Shown here in pieces: positions 12,323-25,200 of a stretch of 64,000 nt of DNA. This DNA comes from Ascaris suum (Eukaryota; Nematoda; Chromadorea; Rhabditida; Ascarididae). The stretch spans positions 4,233,501 to 4,297,500 of the forward strand of contig CM024188.1 of NCBI GenBank assembly GCA_013433145.1, given 5' to 3'. Position 1 is the stretch's first letter; each line of letters begins with the position of its first letter. Made by a program: the position numbers and the translations under genes. The notes below the pieces were generated by a model that was given only the letters and a program-made list of their open reading frames with translations, did no database searches and was not told where the DNA came from.

Positions 12323-15300
12323 TTAATTTCCCCTTTCCTCTAGGTTGTAACCCACCTGTCGTTTGATAAGTGTTTCCGAAACACGTCGTGCTCCATCTGA
12401 ACCATCTGGTCGTAGAGACGCCTTTATTAGTGAACCTGTCAGTCCACGTTTGTCGCTGAATTTGTGTTACTAAGAAACATTCGCCAACTTATGGCATATA
12501 CGATCTTCTCATATCAACTGATTCACCTAATGATCCTTCCAATCGCTAAGGATCGGCGCGACTTATTTTGCACTAATATCAGTGGACTAAAAATTTTTTT
12601 GAACACTTGAAGAAATTTTTGCCGGCAGAAAGCATTCGGCTGATTGGCATTAATACTTCCCCAAAAATGCTATTTTTGTCCAAAAAATGCTCCCACTTTA
12701 TTGTAATCAAAGAAAGTTCTTTATTGAGATTCCTAAACTTCGTTCTTTTGATTTCAACGAGTTTTCATTCTTTTCATGCATGTAAAACACAGTATAGGAC
12801 TCACTTTATGCTCATGATAAGAAAAGATGGGATGATGGGATATAGCAAGAAGGATTTTTGAAAGAAAAACAAAGAACTTAATTTGTAGCCATTCATAAAG
12901 TTTTTCGTTGACAAATTAGTATAATTAAACAGAGATAATGAGCGATAATAAAGAGAAGCAATAAAGTATGTGATAAAATTGGGCGTCATACCGTGCGGCG
13001 CGTGCAATCTTCGTCACATGATAGGCATTGAGGTATGACGATACGGTTACTTGAATAAAGCGGCAGAATTCGCTGACCTGCACGTCGAAATCAGGTGTGA
13101 ACTGAATGGAGCCAATGAGAGTAGATTGCATCCCTCAAATAGTTATCTGAGAGCACGATCGAATGCGTCAAGGTGAATATTTTTCTGGTTAGTACTCTTT
13201 CTTTAATTCGCTTTCGCAGCAAATTTCTTCATTCTCAAGGTGAAATTGCGCATACAACCCAGGACATCCCCTTCACGAAACTTTTCAATGCATTTCGGTG
13301 TCGTGTTTTATCTCTCAATTATGCGCCAACAAACCCGTTAGCACACATATTCTCATAGCAAAATTTTCAAATTATATCGCTTCAGATCAAATTTTTAAGT
13401 TTTTCTTTAGAAATGCACCAACGAAGAAGTTCGTTTGGAGACCTTCAAATGATGAAACAACCTAAACATTTAATGAAATCACTTAGTTGAAGAGGATTTT
13501 ATTACAAGCGATCAAGTGTCGATAATGTAACCGACCAATTTTTATCGTATTGCAAAAATATTAAGAAGCACAAACCATCCAAACTACGCTGATCACCATC
13601 AAGTGGATCGCCATTAACTAGCTCATCGAGTTGATCAAGCAATTCGGTGCCAAAACATGTCCATGGACCCGCTTCAAACTCCATCTTAATTATTCGTTTG
13701 CAAACTATTAAGTAATTTTGCAAGAAGTTTTTGTTGATAAATTCGGTCATCAACTTTATATACATCATTCTGGTTGATGGCATATTTTCATTGCGTGCGA
13801 TATTCGAAATCACCACCTGTCTCATGGAATCAGTAAGTTCTTTGGTTCTGATAGATGCACGAGTTAGTCTTTCATAGAAACCTCATAAAATATTCGGTTG
13901 TTAGTGGTTTGGATGGTTTTATCTAAGCAATTGCTAAGTCGACTGTTTCCACTGAGGATTTAGTGGTGATGACTTCATCATCTCATTTCCGCAGTTGCAG
14001 AGGCAATTTGAGATGCGGAGGCAACTATGCGATGCAAAAACTCTGCCGATTTGTTTCATCTTTCCTTTCATAATACAAAAAGCAAGATGCTGTGAACTCA
14101 ATGCGCTTATCAAACAGCACTGAGAGACTAAGGTAAGCTAATATTCGAGTTAAAATTACTGAAGCAAATTTCACTTACATTTTGGAACTTAACGGTCGCT
14201 CTTCCTTCTAAGATAACGATGAACCTGCTCGAGGGATGATTTATGCAGTAAAGTGGAACCTTTTCTTGTTTCCTTGCAGTATTACCATAGATCTGTGGCG
14301 AATGTGATAGATTCACCTGCAAACTATAGCTCTCGCTCATTTCTTCTTTTAAATTTTTTGCATCCCAAAATTTGCGGAACTGCATGAACTGCATTTTCAC
14401 CGCATATGTCTTTATTTCCAGTAGTGCTGAACGGTGCGTAAAAAAGCACTATCTAAGCGATTACATGAAAATTAGTGTTGAAGGTTACCCTGAGGTAAGC
14501 GACGTTCGAAAAATCATCCCCGATTTTTGATTTCCATTTTGAAAAATGAATTGAGACGCTAAGCTCTCCTTAAAAAAAATACTTAAACCAAACTAAAAAT
14601 GAGACAGGGGAAGTGGCCCTTCGCTTTGGAAGAATGTGTAAGAAATTAAACAAGCGAAAAAATGTACCAGAGGAGCTGGCACGATATGAGTTTTGCAACA
14701 TCGCTTATCAGTCTAGCTATTCTTACAAACGATAGAACAAACATGCACAGTAACATGCACACTTTTTGGCCGAACCGGTCAGTGCCACAGAACATCTGCG
14801 AAAGATTCACTTCTCCTCGATTCTAAAACGAGCGATGTAAAACGCATCGAAAATTTGCGCTGTTTTTAAGAGTGTATGAATTTTTTTAAACGTGATGATT
14901 CAACATGAAATTTGGTAGCGGTTATTGATCTTATCGCTTAAAGTGTTCTCACGAATTCTTGCAGCTCGTCAGCTTAAATGCTTTATGCGCTGAAACTAGC
15001 CGGCCAGGTAATTGGGGCATGCACACACACAATCAAAACGACGATATTGTCATGGAGTGTCTTGCAAATGTAGATTCGAAAACCATTTGATATATGCTAT
15101 CATTCGTTTTGCATCAAACAATTTAGGGACACAAAATGCATAAGGTGGTATTGCTGTGCATAATGCAGTGATTTGAAATACTTATAGTGCTTTAAAAAAC
15201 CAGGAATTTGTGTCAAACATAACACACCAACCTGTTTGATATTCTTACGCAGCAGATGTGATAGCGCTCGAGTGTCAACATAATCGTTTGTGAAAAGTGC

Positions 15301-18300
15301 GTGATGGTTTGTCAGCCAATACATTGCCATTGACTCCATTTGTAAAGAGAGTGATTTACACGTCTCTTCTGACATTAAAATCTTTGTCACATTCGGCTCC
15401 TCAAAGTAGTTGATATTATTGATATTATACAACAAACAGCAATGTTTTAGCAACCTGTATAAACGTCTTAACGATGCCGATCTAATTCAAGTTTTTAATA
15501 ACTTCACTATCTGCAAACTAAACTTTTTTGTTGTTTTTATTGATAAAAGCAAAGAAAAAACGTTTTAATGATAACGATCAGCCATTTGGAGAAGAGGAAG
15601 AAGAGAAGATGAAAGAGGAGACGAGAGGAAGGAAATAGGCGCAAAATGGCCACTATCTCAGAAGACAGAATAACGTATTCCTTTGTTAACGTACCGCTTA
15701 TAAGCCTATATCAAAAACTGGCAATAAAATCTTAGGTGCATATATAGCAATATTTGCGTCCTCTAAGAACACAAATTTGAAAGAACTAACTTTATTATAT
15801 TTTCGAGTTGTACGATAAACGTTGTCGGTTATCGTATCACTTTCGTCGACGATTTCCGCTTGTAATATCTCTTCAACAATATCCTCAAGCGTAACAATTC
15901 CAATTGGCTCTTTATATTGTTTGCCAGTTTTTGGATCGTATTTACTCGTTAATGTTTGAACGATCGCTAAATGATAATCTCCCTAAAAATGAACACTCGT
16001 TATATTTTCATCAATGTTTGGCAAAAAAATGCCTTGATAGGTGATAAATTCTCTAATATCGATTACAGTAGAAGCCCTCATTCAAAACACATCAATATGA
16101 AAATAAAAGATTGCACATTAGTTGGATTAGTCTGAAATGATGTTCTAAGAGCTTCAACTAACTGCAACAAAGGGCGTGCATGAAAAGTACAGCATCCATA
16201 GACGTCCCATATGCTTAGACAGTGATAATGAGGAAATGGTCGAATAATAAAAGGCGAATTAAGTATAAAAAATGAAACAAAGCTGAGACTTAATAAAGGC
16301 CATATCACTAAAAATAAGATAGTTTAAAAACTACCACTTTGAATTCGTCAAGCATTGCATGAAGCGGCGTACTTTCGTCAACGAAACGAAGCGGATGTTG
16401 GTAGAATTCACAGACCATTTTCACTGTGAAATTATCGTCTGGATCAATTAGAGCCAAATCTTTCACCATCAAAAGAGATATAATATCACTTCGATCATCA
16501 TCCTTCAATTCAGTAAACTTTCATTGCAGTCACTTAGAATTTATGAATACAAAATCATACACCAATTATGATATCGTTGCGGGATTTCTCCCGATACAAA
16601 TTGATCGGTTTGAAAAAGAATTCAAGAAATTATCACTGAAGTAACGCTTCGTTACCAAAATAACATCTAGATGCGCTGATGATGGCGTGCACAAATCAGA
16701 CACTACTGTTTAATATGTCAATCATTAACATTACGCAACATTCCTTGAACTACCTATCCTATTCATGCAGAACAAATAATGCAACAATCTTTCCGCTTTT
16801 GGTAATATTTATTTTTTATATTTATAAAATAATGTTAGTTCATGAAATAATCCCAACTTTAAGCTGTTTAATGAACGATCGCTAAATAAACTCACTCGAC
16901 AAACCGGTATTCGCGTATAGCCACGTCGAATGATTTCGGCGATATTCGTTGCGTCTAAGACGATGCTTTCAGGTAGCATAAAAACGTCCTTAAAATCGGA
17001 TAATTGCCTTTCACAATGTATCGTTCAGTTATACCTTTATTGATGTGCCCAAAAATGAATGAGGAATTCACAGTTATGTAGCATCAGATTCTCTTCTTTC
17101 ATCGTTACTACAAATATGAACACAAAATGTTTGCATCGCAACAAAAACGAAAATGCGTATGAGGCATAACATAGAAATCTATGAATTTTCAAAAACTCTA
17201 AATGCAATGTGAAACGAGAAGTGCATTAATGAAAGTAACTTCTAACTTCCCTCAACAGATCTCTTACGAAAACTTGTGTGAATGAGCAGAGATTATCTGT
17301 TGAGTTGAACGACGAGGAGAGTATTATTTATTCTCAACAACGGCGAACACAATGATGAATGCATTTAGCGTAAGTGCTAATGAACAAGTCTAGAACATCT
17401 ATCCTCTTTTCAATACAACGTGCAATTTATTACCATTCAAGAAATCAGTACTTTATGGTGGTGAAAAATTAATGGGCGTTAAGAAACCTTATATTTTTGA
17501 ACCTTAGCGAATCAGTTGAAATTCAGCAAAAGCAAAACCACTTAATAAAAACAAACGATTCTCTTATGAAACGGATCGCTTGTTCAAATTCCTAGTCTGC
17601 TCGGTTTTGTATCACGCTCTATAGGATTTGAACTTTAAAAGAATGGCCTTGAAAATTAAATTCAAAGTTTTGCAACCTTCTCTCGAGGATCCTACACCTC
17701 TAGCCAACGGAAATATCGTACTAGAAAATTCACTTCTCAAGCTCGATGCGAATTTAGTGCACTTTGACAAGTCTAAAAATGAATGAAACCGAGGTAATCG
17801 GCGCATGCAAGAGCACGCACAAATAATTTGTTTTCCAAAAAAGACTATATGAGAGCTCTCATAGAGGATGGAGGAAAAATCGACGTTGTAACTTATCAGG
17901 AAGGGCATACTTTAATCACAATTATGAGTAAACATATGCGAACCTCAATTTTAGTGAGCACATCACCGACTGTTTTCTCAGAGATTTCCATCGCACCGAC
18001 TGCAATTTTGAGATCCGCTGCCAATTCTTGATTTTCCTCACTCGTTGTCATTTTCATCAGATTTATTAGCCTAAAATAATTTCCTCAGTATTATAAAATC
18101 ATCTCATTTGTGAGGTTAAAAAAAAATATCCGACGATCGATGAAATAATTTCTGCAGCGCAGAGTCGATTTCAACATTTAACAAAGCTATTTTCCGCGTT
18201 ATTATCATCATTTAAATGAAAATCAAAAGTTCCATTCATGGCATTATTATAGTGTACAAACACGTGTTACAAGTATATATGTGATTTCATTTTTAATAAC

Positions 18301-21143
18301 ATTCGTAATTAATAGTCTTCCATTATGTTAGCTGAGTGTGCTAGTAGTAGACAGATCAGAATTCCAACAGAAAGTTTTGCAAAGCGAACAAATAAAAGTA
18401 TTCCAATCATTGCAATAGATTTTATTATCACAGCTGTTAATAACGGAGCTCTTATTTACAGCCGAATAAAGGTGTTCATACGTGCAATTAGCTAACACTC
18501 ATACGCGTAATTAGCTCACTTGTTTCTATCGTATACGGGCGTATCCTCACCGAGAAAAATGTCGAGTATCTTACTAATCGGATACGAGAGAGGAAAAGTC
18601 AAGATCATAAACGCTCGTGTTAGCCAGATCGTGTAAGCACCAACCGCCAATCCTTTCCTGAAACATGATTCATTATGCACGATATATAGCTCTTTTTTTT
18701 GCAAACTTCAGTAGCAAATACGAGCGCAATTTTATCTTGCAACAGTGCTCGATTAACGCTGGACAGCCTGGGTGGTCAGCTAGTGCAACTGCAGTTTCCT
18801 ATCACCAGTCGGGATTTTTTCGAGAGAACAACTCGGAGAAGAACGAGTCTACTAATACGCATGCATGAAATCCTGCTCCGGTTGAATGCTTATCGAAAAT
18901 GCTCAAAAGAAACATCACCTACCTAGACCAACTGTCCCTCAATTATATCACAGTGCAATAGAATTTGCGTCTGTTGTGAAACATGGAAATTACTTTGCCA
19001 GAGCGTCAGCCCTATACCGTAACAACGGAGCTCTTATTTAGTACATAGCAAATTATATCTTATTTTTTATTTGAATGAGAAAAAATGTTACATTATTAAT
19101 TATACAATTGAATAGGTGAAGCTGTAATTTAGCATACATTCATAGTGTGAAGCTGTAAATAATGAAGCTGTAAATACAATTCTGATGACATAACAACAGA
19201 ATTCTGATAGGATGACATGATCACGAACACCATTCAGTCAGCAGGGATTCGAAGCATTAAAAAGGTTCCGTGAAGACGAACTTGACACAAATGCTCTGCG
19301 GGATTATTTCACCGATGACGACTATGCCAACTGAGGCAATCACGAATGCCAACATGCCGCTAGTCATATCCTCAAAGAGAATCGAAATTGCTGAGTTAAC
19401 AACCACGTTCATTATGAGAATAGTACATAGCAAATAGTTGCCAGATTGCCTTACTGGCAGAATCGTTTCCGCATATTGACGCTCACTCCTTGACCCTAAA
19501 AACATAACGTTCACTTTGATGTTCCAGCGGAAAATTTCTAAAAGGCTTTTTACATTTTCATCGCGAATAAGTGGAAATGAAAATGCTGGAGCATAAATAA
19601 AAGTCTTTGGATGTGTTCTTCAAATACGCAAGGGAAGTATTTCGACTAAGAGTGGTGAACCTAAGTGAATTTACGTGGGTTTCCCTCTCCAAATAGTAAA
19701 GTCTGAACAACGTGAAATTTCCTCCTTGAAAAAGGTCACCGCCAATATTCTATCACCTCCAAAATTATATCTTATTTTTTATTTGAATGAGAAAAAATGT
19801 TACATTATTAATTAACAGCTGAATAGATCATGCGTAATTTAGCATACTTCATAAGTGTGAAGCTGTAAATATACATTGTTTATTGAGAATTGTGTCACAT
19901 CGAACCAAATGAGAGAGGAAAATAGAGAGACCTAGAGAATTAAATGGCAAAACGTATTTAATTAGTGGCGTATATTTGAAGTGTGCATTTTAAAGCGATT
20001 ACCTGATTTTTGAATGAGCATCAACTCTTGAGGTGAGAGAGCCATAAGGCCAAGGTTGAGTCCGGAGAAGAGCGCTGAGAGGCAAAATAAGACGAAAACA
20101 ATACTCATTTGTAAATAAAGAGGTAAGTAATAAATGCGTGTTGGTGTCTCTGTGCTGATCCACGTACGCATCTCGTCAATCTGCAAGAAAACATACATAA
20201 ACAACCAAATAAATAAATGAATGAGTGAACAAATGAATAAAGAAGTAAATAAGGAAACGTCAAATCCGTGTACATTCTCGACAGTTACTAGTTTTGCCGT
20301 CCATGAAATTTCTTTTGCAATTTTAAAACGTGTTGGAAGTTGGGTAGACAGTTCACAGCATAGTTGTGTATTTTGTCAGTTAATCGGCTCAGCGGACATC
20401 TATTTCTGAGGCGATAAATAGCTGCCTTATGAACTAGAAATAGAAAACGTGCTTTCATTATTAGCATGGGAAAGCAATATATTAAGCAAGATGACTTTCT
20501 TCGCGAATCGGAGAGAAAGATTCTTTCAAAATAGCTGAAAGTTGAATTTCATAATGAGCATCAATGAGTAAAAGCATACGTACCATGATCATATCTTCCT
20601 CTTCCTCTTCCGAATCTTTACTGCTTAATCGCTCTTTATAGCATATTCGAAAAGGAGTGTCACTTCTGAAAAGCATTCAAGAGAAGTGATTGCTGGTTTG
20701 AAGGTGATCTAATAGAGTTCCAGATTTTAGTGAAAAGGAGAGGATATTTTGCCCGCAAAGATGGATGAGCGTCATTTCCATGACTGGAGGTGCAAAATTG
20801 GATGGGACATGTGCATCTCCCCCCCCCTGCTCCTCCCCCCCCCCCCCACTTGCATTTCTATATCCACCCTCCTAAAAACAGCGTTTTCTGAATGAAGAAA
20901 TCTTTCAACAAAGAAAGCGTGATGTGTACTTCACTGCCACGTGAAGCGTTAACAATTAAAGCTGACCATAAATTTTGTACATCTTATCACGCAATTATTG
21001 ATATTCAGCGAAGCAATTTTTCGTCAACTCATTGCCGAAATTCCGCTGATTTCTTTATTTCTATGAAATCATTGTCAAATGCCAAATAGTTTCCTCTACG
21101 GATTCATTCAGACTAGCCAAATTACAAAACTAGCTGATCTGCA

Positions 21144-21229
<86 letters not shown>

Positions 21230-22285
21230 TACTTATAATAAAAAATTGTTTGAGCAAATAGTTGGATACAAAAGCTTTACGCAGATAATGTGGTATTTTA
21301 AACGCCCTTTATTGGCTTACTTTGCCAATGCTCAAGTTGAATAAGTTTAAAATTGCAACCTTTTTTACGATATGAAAAACGTTGCCATACTATTTTCTAG
21401 AGGATAATTGGGAAGATCGATTTCATAGCGAATAAATAAATCAATTTGTTTGTGTGGATCGTTTCTGTACTGAGTGCTTTAAAAAAGACGATGGACAAAA
21501 ACATTTCATAATTGTCCAAAGTTGTGTTTGAGCTATTGTATGAAGTACTTTCAACAATCGAACCAAATTTCATTGCATGAAAGAGTTATCTCTAATCATT
21601 AAACTTCCCTAACCAATTGTGAAAATAAATTGCTTTTGTTTACTGAAATGCGAGACAGGTGATTTATTTACCTAGTTCACTTTTGTTGTTTGTCTAATCC
21701 AACGGATTAACGACGGGTTTTATAAGCTGTTAACAGTTTATCTGTGCTACGGCTATCAACTTCTATATATTCTTAGGCATAAAAACGGTTTAGTATATTG
21801 CTCCCATATTCAAGCAGTGAAATATGTTAATCACTGAATTTTTTTTAACTGAAAAGAGCTTCCCTACTTTGTTACAGATCCTGAAAGGACGTTCTCTGAT
21901 TGATGAGACAATCTATTCGACTAGGTCATCCAACCATTCAGTGAAGCAGCGAAATACGATAAAATATAAGTAATTCTGCAAACGCTTAACGCCTCCTATA
22001 CTCTGAAGTATCGTAAGGGGTATGGCGTTCGGAGCAAGATATTGGAAAAGGGTGAACACTGAATTGAAAGGAGCTGACTAACTCTGCGAAATAGGCAAGA
22101 AAGTCGAGTCGTTTGACCGTTTGGATGAGGAACTCCGAATGCGTCACGTTAAGCAACGAATTGAAGCAATTGTCGGTTGTCAACGAGATGACACCAATTT
22201 TATCGAGATGATAGCCAAAAATAACGATTCGTACCTTTGTATCTGGGTAGATGAGACTTACGCCAGCTTCCCTGAATCTATCACG
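12323..22285 (-). CDS. cnnm: CNNM/ancient conserved domain metal (Mg) transporter
   Basis: Membrane protein of the CNNM family, linked to Mg2+ efflux and homeostasis. Exons (5' to 3' on minus): 22285-22002, 20665-20584, 20180-20003, 19495-19282, 18657-18520, 18070-17944, 16988-16896, 16502-16338, 15982-15791, 15399-15232, 14388-14179, 13684-13588, 13133-12992, 12455-12323 (stop 12325-12323). All phases agree: 2223 nt, 740 residues. Order: extracellular N-domain ([17 protein letters not shown]); cytoplasm-facing acidic run EEEEED; DUF21 membrane core with [14 protein letters not shown] and EIIPQSIC...KKGLAVGA; two CBS motifs ([57 protein letters not shown]); and a cNMP-binding-like C-terminal domain ([19 protein letters not shown]). 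Length and architecture fit the family; only the signal peptide/start exon is missing. Weakest joins: donors at 19281 (GTTCGT) and 13587, and acceptors at 15400 and 13134. Nematodes have several CNNM paralogues; which one this is was not determined. Confidence 0.93.
19050..19160. repeat. Intronic direct repeat, copy 1 (CNNM gene)
   Basis: About 110 bp of AT-rich sequence is shared with 19762-19872. The first ~55 bp are essentially identical, then diverged; both end in GTGTGAAGCTGTAAAT. It lies in the intron downstream of exon 19282-19495, in transcript direction. Confidence 0.85.
19762..19872. repeat. Intronic direct repeat, copy 2 (CNNM gene)
   Basis: Partner of 19050-19160, about 712 bp away, in the intron upstream of the same exon. 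The two copies therefore bracket the exon that codes the second half of the DUF21 membrane core. Confidence 0.85.
20818..20849. repeat. C-rich tract
   Basis: Two runs of C broken by TGCTCCT, inside the CNNM intron between exons at 20584 and 22002. Simple sequence. Confidence 0.9.
21147..21226. repeat. (AG)40 microsatellite
   Basis: Eighty bases of uninterrupted AG in a CNNM intron. An Arg-Glu open frame across it is an artefact of the repeat. Confidence 0.98.
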
Positions 22286-25200
22286 CTAAGCAACAAAAAT
22301 GACAGTGGAATCCGCTTAACACTAGAATGCATTAACGAGCCCAACGTCTTATTTATTGCACTCATAGCTATCTTTACTGCTGAATTGCATCCTTTTGCAG
22401 AGCGTGCAAATATCTTTTAACGATTAGGCTAAATGAAGTTTGCTTAGAGGATCGCTTCGAATCATTCCAACATTACTATTTTTTATCTTTATGAGCATCT
22501 TATTATTGCTTTCAGTGAACTGCCATCGTAAGCGCAATGTATTTCTTCAAGCCAAAGGGAAAATCCGTTGAATGTTGTCCATCTCCATGAAACAATGAGA
22601 TCTTCTTTTGATGAGGGATTTCTTTTCAGCGTTCATGATGACCGTCTTCTACTTATGTCAATTTATATTTAAAATGGACATTCTGATCGAGTTAACATAG
22701 TATATATTAATGCAGAAAGAATTATTAAAAAATATTGCGAATTTCCTTTCAATATTCATTGTCAGTAATACTTTCACATTTATTTCTATTTCAGTGTAAG
22801 AAAAGTGCAATTTTCGCATATTTTATTCGTATTATAGTTGCGAATTTCTTTGAATATTTCTGCTAAAGAAACTTGGTGCAACTTACGTATAGCTAATGAA
22901 ACCATTTTGATTCGGAAGGCTCACCACTCGTATACCCGAAACATATGGTTTCACTTCATAGGTTATCATCTCAATTTCCAGTTGATCATCCTGAAAAGTG
23001 CGTATTTTATGCATTCGCTTTTAGAAGTACTCATCGGTTATCAACTCCGCAACATTATGAACTTAGGAAATTTCACTAATATTTGTTCGTTGTATGGTAT
23101 TTGTAAATTAGACGCTAAAGATAGCATTATAACGTTTGGCATGAATTTTATGAAATAATAGATAGCTTCAATTACCTTCGCCAAATCACTTATTACAATT
23201 TCGATCCGTCAACCCCCTTATCACTTGCAAAACGAGTGGTTTTTTTTTCTTTGAAGGAGTACTTCAATGAAGTTCTCACGCTATGATACCTCTTTAGAAA
23301 GTAAAATACTTTCCTATTGGATATATTATGTAGTGTTTCGATGTGTGTATCAATTCATCATAATATAATCTATTCTATCGTTTTGCTTATGAGGATATTT
23401 TTTTACTTTAAGTGCATTTTTCGTTCACTTTAAACTATCATTTCTCACTCTCAGAAATTATGCACAATAGAAACCTCATCTATCCGATAATACCAACTTT
23501 TATCATGAACAAAATATCACTTCAGTGTACTTTCAAGAACTTATCAATCAGTTTCGAAGAAAACGGCTCTATTGATTACCTCAGTTACCTTAAGATTCAC
23601 AACTAACAACAAATGAATATGAGAACATTAATCGTACTATTCGTAAAAATTATTTACAGTTCTGGAAAAATTTTCGAGATAAATATTAATGTATTTTACA
23701 CTTCTTTCTTTTGTAATTCTTAAATAATGCATTATTCGATCATATAGACAGATTGATAGGCAATTTTACACCTTGGAATTTGACACCTGTTCGGCATGTA
23801 AGAGTGGAACTGCAGCTACCATTAGACACCATATTCGCATAATGATCCTGCAAAGAACAAGTCTTTTTTATCTTTGTTTGTCACCATTATTAGGGTATTA
23901 TGCCAGAGGAAAGCAGAAATTTCGTAAGTGCGTGAGGCGCTATTGCTATGTGAAGCAGATTTCATATATAAGTCATCAATGCGCATTATCCGAAATGATG
24001 AAGACCGACGGATACACGAGAAGACCTAATAGGTAGGAGAATCCTTTATTCGCACCTCCCTCCTCCGTCTAAAATCTTGCACCTCATTCACAAATTTCTG
24101 CTAAATGCAACATCATAAATCCTTCTGCATAGAAGTTACTTATTTCTTACTGAAAAATTCACTAAATATTCACCGCATCAAATTAAATGAGCGTAAATGG
24201 CATCCAGTAAATACGGCCAATCCCTTCAGCACGGTCGCTGCATTTCCGTCCAACGATTGGACTCATTCGACAGACCGTGGCTGGTGAACGTCCAAAACAG
24301 CCGTGTATTATCACAGTTACACAGCAAATTCTAAACGGTAGTTGATTACTGAAAAAATGAAATCGCATCGAACTTATTTTACAGATCGTCGCAAAATTTA
24401 CAGATAATCGAAATGAGATTCACGCACTAGTTATTGCAGTTATACTGGAATTTTCGCTTAAGTATTTTTTTCTGATCTGTTGACTTTTGATTGGTTTATT
24501 TTAACACTATTTCCGTTGGGGACGTTGATTTTTGGTAGATATTGAGCTGAATTTTTAGACACTGTCCACAAAGAAGTCCAGTAAAACGTAATTTGTTTAC
24601 CTTTCGCATTTTTGCTATTTATTGATCATCATTTTCATTGCAAACTTCCATCCTATCAATCCAGTTGGCTATTCTCTAATGGACACTGTTTTTTGTTTTT
24701 GTTCTTTTTTTTGTCTTCACATCTACCCTTCGCCTTTAATGAATCTTCGCTAAGCTTTGTTGCTGTTTTTTTCTAAATGAAAGGATCTATATATGGGTAC
24801 TAAAAGTTTCATATATTCAGTCTCCTCACTACCTCCTTCTCCACCCCCCTCCCCCCGTCCACTTACTCCCTATAGTATGACTCTTTCGCACTTTGTCTTC
24901 ATAGAGAATTTAGCGGTTTACACTCCCCAGACATGATCCAAATTCAATAGAAATCTCAATCCCATTATGAGTGATGAATGTGTTGAACAAAGCGTTTTCC
25001 GTCTGAAGCATAACTGTTCTTATGAGTAGAATAATTTGCACTAATCAAATCAAGATTCATATAAAATTCACGGCAAAAAATCTTCAGTAGCTGAATAAGC
25101 GCTCCGCTTCATTAGTGCTTTACAAAACAGATGAACTTATTGATCTATCTCACAATTAAATCAGTAATCGTTGAATGAATTTATATCATCTACACAAATT

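Noticed and set aside
15548..15640. Plus-strand [21 protein letters not shown] peptide inside the CNNM gene
   Set aside because: It resembles the charged linker expected in CNNM but is on the wrong strand; it is a purine-rich low-complexity tract.
21079..21261. Open frame rich in Arg-Glu
   Set aside because: Created by the AG microsatellite.
22121..22420. 99-codon plus-strand frame
   Set aside because: Antisense of the CNNM N-terminal exon, which matches the family and joins in phase.
24183..24368. Minus-strand frame considered as the CNNM signal-peptide exon
   Set aside because: No donor with phase 0 and no CNNM N-terminal motif.
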